Shown one piece after another: positions 5,175 to 8,960 of a stretch of 8,960 nt of DNA. The notes beneath the pieces are model-generated. The model was not told the origin of the DNA. It made no database searches and was given only the letters and a program-made list of their open reading frames with translations. Positions within the stretch are counted from its first letter, which is position 1, and every line of letters begins with the position of its first letter. The stretch comes from Xanthobacteraceae bacterium (GTDB lineage Bacteria > Pseudomonadota > Alphaproteobacteria > Rhizobiales > Xanthobacteraceae), in contig JASHSE010000550.1 of the NCBI GenBank assembly GCA_030036975.1, positions 1 to 8,960 on the forward strand. The letters are read 5' to 3'. Both the position numbers and the translations under genes were made by a program.

Positions 5175-6496
5175 CCGAAGCGCAGAAAATGGCAAGCCCG
5201 GAACGGAGCACGGTGCCGGAACGTGCGCCCGGCGAACTGCGCATCCAGGTGGTCGACCGCATCACCGCGGTCAGCGCGGCCGCCTGGGATGCCTGCGCCA
5301 ATCCAAACGCTGAATCGGTTACTGATCACAACGAGATCGCCACTAAAGCTGAACCGTGCAGCCAAGCCAGGGAAGCGGCATCGGTGCCTAAGGACACGGT
5401 TTATGATTCCACGTCAAACCCCTTTATATCATACGCATTTTTATCGGCATTGGAGGACTCCAAATCGGTCGGCGGCCGCACCGGCTGGCAACCTCGGCAC
5501 TTGCTCGCCGAAACGGCGGACGGCGCGCTGGTCGCGACCGCGCCGTGCTACATCAAGAGCCATTCGCGCGGCGAATACGTATTCGATCGCGGCTGGGCCG
5601 AAGCCTACGAGCGCGCCGGCGGCAGTTATTATCCGAAGCTGCAGGTCGCGGTGCCGTTCACGCCGGCAACCGGGCGGCGGCTCCTGGTTGCGCCGTCCCC
5701 GCACGCCGCGGCGATCCGGCAGGCGCTCGGCCGCGGCTTGATCGAGCTGTGCCGCCACGATGACACGTCCGGGGTGCACGTGACCTTCGCGACCGCGCAG
5801 GAATGCCGTTCGCTTGGCGAAATCGGCTTCCTGCAGCGCACCGATCAGCAGTTTCATTGGCAGAACGCCGGCTACACGCGTTTCGACGACTTTCTCGGCG
5901 CGCTGGCGTCACGCAAGCGCAAGACCATCCGCCGCGAGCGGCAGGATGCCTTGGCCAACGGCATCAGCGTGCATTGGCTCGGCGGCAGCGATCTCACCGA
6001 AGCGGTTTGGGATGCGTTCTTCACCTTCTACATGGAGACCGGCTCGCGCAAATGGGGCCGGCCCTATCTGACGCGCGAGTTCTATTCGCTGGTCGGCGAG
6101 CGCATGGCCGACCGCATCGTTCTGATCATGGCCAAACGCGCCGGCCGCTGGATTGCCGGCGCCATCAACTTCGTCGGCTCACACACGCTGTTCGGTCGCC
6201 ATTGGGGCGCCATCGAGTACCATCCGTTCCTGCATTTCGAGCTGTGCTACTATCAGGCGATCGAGTATGCGATCGCCCACAAGCTTTCCTGTGTCGAGGC
6301 TGGGGCCCAGGGTGAGCACAAGATCGCGCGCGGTTACATGCCGAGGACGACGCATTCGGCGCATTACATCGCCGACCCGGCGCTGCGGCGGGCGATCGCC
6401 GATTATCTGGCGCGCGAGCGCGCCTATGTGGCGGCGGTCGGTGCCGAATTGGCTGCTACCGCGCCCTATCGCAAGGATTTGGTGATCGGTGGGTAG
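5171..6496 (+). CDS. FemAB-like / GNAT-fold acyltransferase (DUF482, 'peptidoglycan biosynthesis protein' type)
   Basis: A 441-residue protein of the DUF482 family, related in fold to FemABX aminoacyltransferases; no reaction is established for this group to my knowledge. Family landmarks are AWDACANP (about 39-46), NPFISYAFLSALE, GWQPRHLLAE, APCYIKSHSRGEYVFDRGWAEAYE, YYPKLQVAVPFTPATGRRLL, FHWQN, the basic stretch ASRKRKTIRRER, TFYMETGSRKWGRPYL and GRHWGAIEYHPFLHFELCYYQ, then EAGAQGEHKIARGYMP near the C-terminus. Between DACANP and NPF there is an insert of roughly 40 residues, polar and low in complexity, encoded by unusually AT-rich DNA that continues into the conserved NPFISYAFLSAL. No signal peptide or membrane helix is seen. 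ATG at 5171 overlaps the GDPD stop and has GAAGG 9 nt upstream; the frame stays open well upstream, but that part is a shadow of the GDPD gene. It is the last gene of the operon. Confidence 0.88.
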   Translation: MTEAQKMASPERSTVPERAPGELRIQVVDRITAVSAAAWDACANPNAESVTDHNEIATKAEPCSQAREAASVPKDTVYDSTSNPFISYAFLSALEDSKSVGGRTGWQPRHLLAETADGALVATAPCYIKSHSRGEYVFDRGWAEAYERAGGSYYPKLQVAVPFTPATGRRLLVAPSPHAAAIRQALGRGLIELCRHDDTSGVHVTFATAQECRSLGEIGFLQRTDQQFHWQNAGYTRFDDFLGALASRKRKTIRRERQDALANGISVHWLGGSDLTEAVWDAFFTFYMETGSRKWGRPYLTREFYSLVGERMADRIVLIMAKRAGRWIAGAINFVGSHTLFGRHWGAIEYHPFLHFELCYYQAIEYAIAHKLSCVEAGAQGEHKIARGYMPRTTHSAHYIADPALRRAIADYLARERAYVAAVGAELAATAPYRKDLVIGG

Positions 6497-6534
6497 CGCC
6501 GGCGATTAGGGGCACACGGAATGAAAATTCGCCG

Positions 6535-6636
6535 CGTCATTCCGGGGCCGAGTGAAGCGAGGAACCCGGAATCCATAATCCCGGCGCAGGGGTTATGGAT
6601 TCCGGACTCGCCGCTTCGCGGCGATCCGGAATGACG
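6535..6636. repeat. Nested intergenic palindrome (rhizobial REP/RPE-like element)
   Basis: The outer arms CGTCATTCCGG (6535-6545) and CCGGAATGACG (6626-6636) are perfect 11 bp inverted repeats. Inside, CCGGAATCCATAA (6566-6578) pairs perfectly over 13 bp with TTATGGATTCCGG (6593-6605), and the stem extends by CCC/GGG to a 6 nt loop. The right half also has its own hairpin, CGCCGC (6609-6614) with GCGGCG (6618-6623). Motifs CATTCCGG and CCGGAATCCAT are, from memory, those of the palindromic repeats dispersed between genes in Bradyrhizobium and relatives. As RNA it would fold into a cruciform-like structure between the FemAB-like gene and the HIT gene. It may end the upstream transcript or stabilise its 3' end, and its right arm ends only 3 nt before the HIT ribosome site. 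Confidence 0.88.
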
Positions 6637-6639
6637 GCC

Positions 6640-6645
6640 AAGGAG
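6640..6645 (+). promoter_or_regulatory. Strong ribosome binding site of the HIT gene
   Basis: AAGGAG, 6 nt before ATG at 6652. It decides that start over an in-frame ATG at 6595 that lies inside the palindromic repeat. Confidence 0.75.
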
Positions 6646-6651
6646 CACGCG

Positions 6652-7077
6652 ATGCCAAGCTATGATCCGAACAATATCTTTGCCAAGATTTTGCGCGGCG
6701 AGCTGTCCGCCCACAAAGTCTACGAGGACGACAAAACCTTTTCGTTTCTCGACATCATGCCGCGCACACCCGGTCACACGCTGGTCATTCCGAAGGCGCC
6801 GGTGCGCACTTTTCTCGACATCGCGCCGGACGATCTTGCCCACCTCATCAAGGTGACGCAGCGGATCGCGCGCGCGGCGGTCAAAGTTTTCGCCGCCGAT
6901 GGGCTTACCATCCAGCAATTCAATGAGCCGGCGGGCGGCCAGGTGGTGTTTCACCTGCACGTCCACATCCTGCCGCGCCAGACCGGCGTGCCGCTCAAGC
7001 CGCCGGCGACCTTCAAAGAGGATTCCGCAGTGCTGTCGGATCAGGCGCTGAAGTTGGCGGCTGCGCTCAAAGGCTAA
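6652..7077 (+). CDS. HIT-family nucleotide-binding hydrolase (HINT-like)
   Basis: HIT proteins are nucleoside-phosphoramidate or dinucleotide hydrolases that use a histidine triad. The 141-residue product has the HINT pattern: N-terminal IFAKILRGELSAHKVYEDD (about 9-27), FLDIMPRTPGHTLVIPK (32-48), N91 in FNEPAGGQ, and the triad HLHVHIL (H101, H103, H105), with H103 the expected nucleophile. This suggests a purine nucleoside phosphoramidase-type enzyme; the physiological substrate cannot be read from the sequence. Start MPSYDPNNIF at 6652 is fixed by AAGGAG 6 nt upstream. An extension to 6595 would translate part of the palindrome into MDSGLAASRRSG, a known kind of misannotation. The gene stands 155 nt after the FemAB-like gene and is separated from it by the palindrome, so it may be independently expressed or a readthrough partner. 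It is convergent with popZ. Confidence 0.93.
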   Translation: MPSYDPNNIFAKILRGELSAHKVYEDDKTFSFLDIMPRTPGHTLVIPKAPVRTFLDIAPDDLAHLIKVTQRIARAAVKVFAADGLTIQQFNEPAGGQVVFHLHVHILPRQTGVPLKPPATFKEDSAVLSDQALKLAAALKG

Positions 7078-7082
7078 AACAT

Positions 7083-7097
7083 CGCGGCAAACCCGCG
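7083..7097. terminator. Weak hairpin between convergent HIT gene and popZ
   Basis: CGCGG (7083-7087) pairs with CCGCG (7093-7097) around CAAAC in the 48 nt between the two stop codons. There is no T tract on either side, so termination here is a guess. Confidence 0.2.
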
Positions 7098-7125
7098 CGC
7101 AAGAAGCGCATAATCGCCACGGCAG

Positions 7126-7776
7126 CTAATGTCCGCGCGAGACGCGCTCGATTTCAGCGCGCACCAGCCGCTCGACCATGCCGGGTAGATTCTCGTCGAG
7201 CCAGGATTTGAGCATCGGACGCAGCATTTCGCGCACTAAATCTTCCAGCGTCCGCGCGTTCTGCACCAAAACGGTCTGCGCCAGCGAATTGAAGGCGGAA
7301 TCGACGGCCGACCTGGTCGATTGCGAGAGCAGATGCACCTCCGGCTCGCTGCGCGCCGATGGCATGGGCCTTTCGGCCGCGTCGTCGAAACCGACGTCGG
7401 ACCCGCCGTCGATGGTGCGAAATTGCGGCGCCGGTCCTGATGACGCCCGCGGCGGCGGAGCTGGGGCAGGCGGCGGCGCTGCCATGGATTCGGTCAGTTC
7501 CAGAATGTCGGCGGACTGGTCATCGGCGCCACTATCCGCGGCCGCACTGGGTGCGTCCAGTGCGGCCGAATCGGGTTCAGCCGCTGGCGCTGGCGGCGGC
7601 ACCTCCGCCGGCATGCGCGGCGGCGGTGGCGCGGGCCGCGGTGCTGGCGCGGCGGCTTTGGCTCCATCCGCGCCCGGTTGGGTCGATTTGGTGGCGTCGT
7701 CGTCAGCAATGATCCGGCGAATGGAGGCCAGGATTTCCTCCATCGACGGTTCTTGCGCTTTCGCCGGCTGCGTCAT
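7126..7776 (-). CDS. popZ: PopZ-type polar organizing protein (DUF2497)
   Basis: PopZ self-assembles at cell poles, anchors the centromere through ParB and recruits signalling proteins. The 216-residue product has the three-part PopZ plan. An N-terminal client-binding helix, PSMEEILASIRRIIADDD (10-27), is nearly the same as in Caulobacter PopZ. A long proline/alanine- and acid-rich disordered linker covers about 28-147. The C-terminal helical oligomerisation region runs from RSAVDSAFNSLAQTVL through TLEDLVREMLRPMLKSWLDENLPGMVERLVRAEIERVSRG (155-215). The linker is somewhat longer than in the 177-residue Caulobacter protein. The start MTQPAKAQEPSMEE at 7776 was chosen; an in-frame extension to 7869 adds glycine/arginine-rich residues that do not belong to the family. 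It lies 206 nt downstream of the tolC-type gene on the same strand. I recall valS following DUF2497 in many rhizobia; here the next gene is the convergent HIT gene instead. Confidence 0.88.
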   Translation of the reverse strand: MTQPAKAQEPSMEEILASIRRIIADDDATKSTQPGADGAKAAAPAPRPAPPPPRMPAEVPPPAPAAEPDSAALDAPSAAADSGADDQSADILELTESMAAPPPAPAPPPRASSGPAPQFRTIDGGSDVGFDDAAERPMPSARSEPEVHLLSQSTRSAVDSAFNSLAQTVLVQNARTLEDLVREMLRPMLKSWLDENLPGMVERLVRAEIERVSRGH

Positions 7777-7929
7777 GCCCGCATCCCCGCTGCCTGCCCC
7801 CTTGCCCCCACGCCGAAGCGCGCCGCCGCACGGCCGCTGCTCCGCCCCCATTGCCGACCCGCACTGCACACCTGCCGAGCCGGCGAATCAGGAACCGTAC
7901 TATGCAATGCTGTCGCTAAGTTGTCTTCA

Positions 7930-7957
7930 ACTATGTCATGCGCCGGTGCGAACGCAA
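7930..7957 (-). promoter_or_regulatory. Possible promoter for popZ
   Basis: On the minus strand TTGCGT (7952-7957) and CATAGT (7930-7935) are 16 nt apart, about 150 nt upstream of the popZ start in the 206 nt gap after tolC. The gap is less GC-rich around 7900-7980 than the genes beside it, as expected of a promoter region. A GAATC (GANTC) site is at 7885-7889. No CtrA box is evident. Confidence 0.25.
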
Positions 7958-7982
7958 ACAAGCGGTTGATATCGTCTGATAG

Positions 7983-8960
7983 CTAGCGGCCGTCCGGCGT
8001 ACGCACGCCGACCCAGGCATCACGCACCTGTTGATAATGCACCTGCGGATCGTAGATCGACACATTGAGGTTGAGGTGCTGCAACGACAGATCGCCGACC
8101 GCCGCCAGCAACGTGTATGACGCCACCACGCGATCGTGCTCGGCGGTGACCAGCGCCACCCGCGCGTTCACCAGTTCCTGCTGGGCGTTGAGCACGTCGA
8201 GCGTGGTGCGCTCGCCGGCGCGGGCCTGATCGCGCACGCCGTTGAGCGCGATGGCAGCGGCATTGACTTGCGCCGTCGTCGCCTCGATCTGCGCCCGCGC
8301 CGCGTCGAGCTGCCCCCAACTCTGCACCACGGTGGCGCGCGCCTGATCGCGAGTGACGTCGAGATTGAGCCGCTGCTGGCCCAGCGTTTCTTTGGACTGG
8401 CGGATCGCCGAATACTCGCCGCCGCCCTGATAGATCGGCACTGTCAGCGTGCCGGCGACCGAAGCCAGGAACTGGTGGTTGACGTTGTAAGTTGCGAACC
8501 AGTTCTCCGATGCGCCGGCGGTCAGGGTGAGATTGGGATAGAGCGCGCCTTCGTTGATCTTGACCGCGAGTTCGGCGATGTCGACGCCGTACATGGCGGC
8601 CAGCACCGAGGGGCTCTGCTGTTCGCCGGCGGTGATGGCGGCGGCGATCGTCCGCGGCGCGAAATGATCGACCGGCGTGCCGCGCGCGAGCCGCCCCGGC
8701 GGCACGCCGATCACGCGGCGGTAATTGGCCTCCGACGTCACGTAATTCGATTGCGCGCCGAGCAGTGAGGAGCGCCCGGCGGCAAGTCGCGATTCGGCCT
8801 GCGCCACGTCGGTGCGCGTCACCTCGCCGACGCTGGCGCGATCGCGCGTCTGCTTGAGCTGCTCGGTCAAAACTTCGACATTGCGCCGGTTGAGCTCGAG
8901 GATCGCCTCGTCGCGCAGCAGATTCATGTAGGCGGTGGCGGCGTCGAGCAGCACCTGCTG
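7983..8960 (-). CDS. tolC: TolC-family outer membrane efflux/secretion channel (C-terminal part, runs off right edge)
   Basis: TolC trimers form an outer membrane barrel plus a periplasmic alpha-helical tunnel serving type I secretion and tripartite efflux pumps. The 325 residues present cover most of the protein; the signal peptide and about the first quarter lie beyond the window. Landmarks in order are ATAYMNLLRDEAILELN, RASVGEVTRTDVAQAESRLA with NYRRVIG (end of the first helical repeat), a beta segment LYPNLTLTAGAS, VPIYQGGGEYSAIRQSKETL opening the second repeat, and GERTTLDVLNAQQELVNARV with SYTLLAAVG at its end. The C-terminal tail reads HYQQVRDAWVGVRTPDGR. Both outer membrane efflux repeats are therefore present, with strong coiled-coil periodicity. 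The frame is open to the last base, so the GTG at 8952-8954 is not the start. popZ is downstream on the same strand. No partner pump genes are in view, so the transported substrates cannot be inferred. Confidence 0.93.
   Translation of the reverse strand, partial: QQVLLDAATAYMNLLRDEAILELNRRNVEVLTEQLKQTRDRASVGEVTRTDVAQAESRLAAGRSSLLGAQSNYVTSEANYRRVIGVPPGRLARGTPVDHFAPRTIAAAITAGEQQSPSVLAAMYGVDIAELAVKINEGALYPNLTLTAGASENWFATYNVNHQFLASVAGTLTVPIYQGGGEYSAIRQSKETLGQQRLNLDVTRDQARATVVQSWGQLDAARAQIEATTAQVNAAAIALNGVRDQARAGERTTLDVLNAQQELVNARVALVTAEHDRVVASYTLLAAVGDLSLQHLNLNVSIYDPQVHYQQVRDAWVGVRTPDGR

Noticed and set aside
4434..5195. Minus-strand open frame opposite the GDPD gene (253 codons)
   Set aside because: GDPD motifs are complete on the plus strand; the antisense product matches nothing I know.
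6595..6651. N-terminal extension of the HIT protein
   Set aside because: The ATG lies inside the palindromic repeat and AAGGAG points to 6652.
7777..7869. N-terminal extension of PopZ
   Set aside because: Glycine/arginine-rich residues outside the family; the conserved helix follows MTQPAKAQEPS.
7178..7969. Plus-strand open frame opposite popZ (263 codons)
   Set aside because: Low-complexity glycine/serine/alanine translation caused by the proline-rich linker on the other strand.
1..8960. Search for CRISPR, tRNA/rRNA, transposase, phage, toxin-antitoxin or defence genes
   Set aside because: No such repeats, RNA folds or protein motifs were seen; all sizeable frames are accounted for by housekeeping families.

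Overview
The window looks like core chromosome of an alphaproteobacterium of the order Hyphomicrobiales (Rhizobiales), near the Bradyrhizobium/Rhodopseudomonas group. The reasons are high GC, a divK-pleD cell-cycle operon, a PopZ/DUF2497 polar organizer, an EipB (DUF1849) envelope protein, a DUF3572 protein, a Pol IV with an N-terminal cysteine cluster, and an intergenic palindrome of the type scattered through rhizobial genomes. All assignments come from reading translations by eye; no database search was run.

Layout. From the left edge to 1121 the minus strand carries divK followed 10 nt later by pleD, which runs off the window before its diguanylate cyclase domain. Divergent from divK, the plus strand carries a small DUF3572 gene and then dinB (1245-2833). 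eipB lies on the minus strand (2867-3727), convergent with dinB. After a 227 nt divergent gap, a tightly coupled plus-strand operon follows: a RidA-family gene, a glycerophosphodiester phosphodiesterase and a FemAB-like acyltransferase (3955-6496). Successive genes overlap by 4 nt, although the middle start could instead lie 2 nt past the first stop. A 102 bp nested palindrome (6535-6636) separates that operon from a HIT-family hydrolase gene (6652-7077). Convergent with it, the minus strand carries popZ (7126-7776) and, upstream of it, the 3' part of a tolC-type outer membrane channel gene (7983 to the right edge).

How the genes fit together. DivK, PleD and PopZ belong to the alphaproteobacterial polarity and cell-cycle network: DivK is the single-domain regulator, PleD the c-di-GMP synthase, and PopZ the polar scaffold. 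Their closeness here (about 6 kb) may be chance synteny. EipB and TolC act in the envelope. The RidA/GDPD/FemAB-like operon and the HIT gene look like metabolic housekeeping, and the sequence does not show a shared pathway for them.

I saw no transposase, phage gene, CRISPR array, toxin-antitoxin pair, tRNA or rRNA, and no convincing undescribed system. The points most worth checking are the AT-rich patch inside the FemAB-like gene, the large palindrome in the HIT leader, the cysteine cluster on Pol IV, and the uncharacterised DUF3572 gene between divK and dinB. No gene-free stretch exceeds 300 bases.
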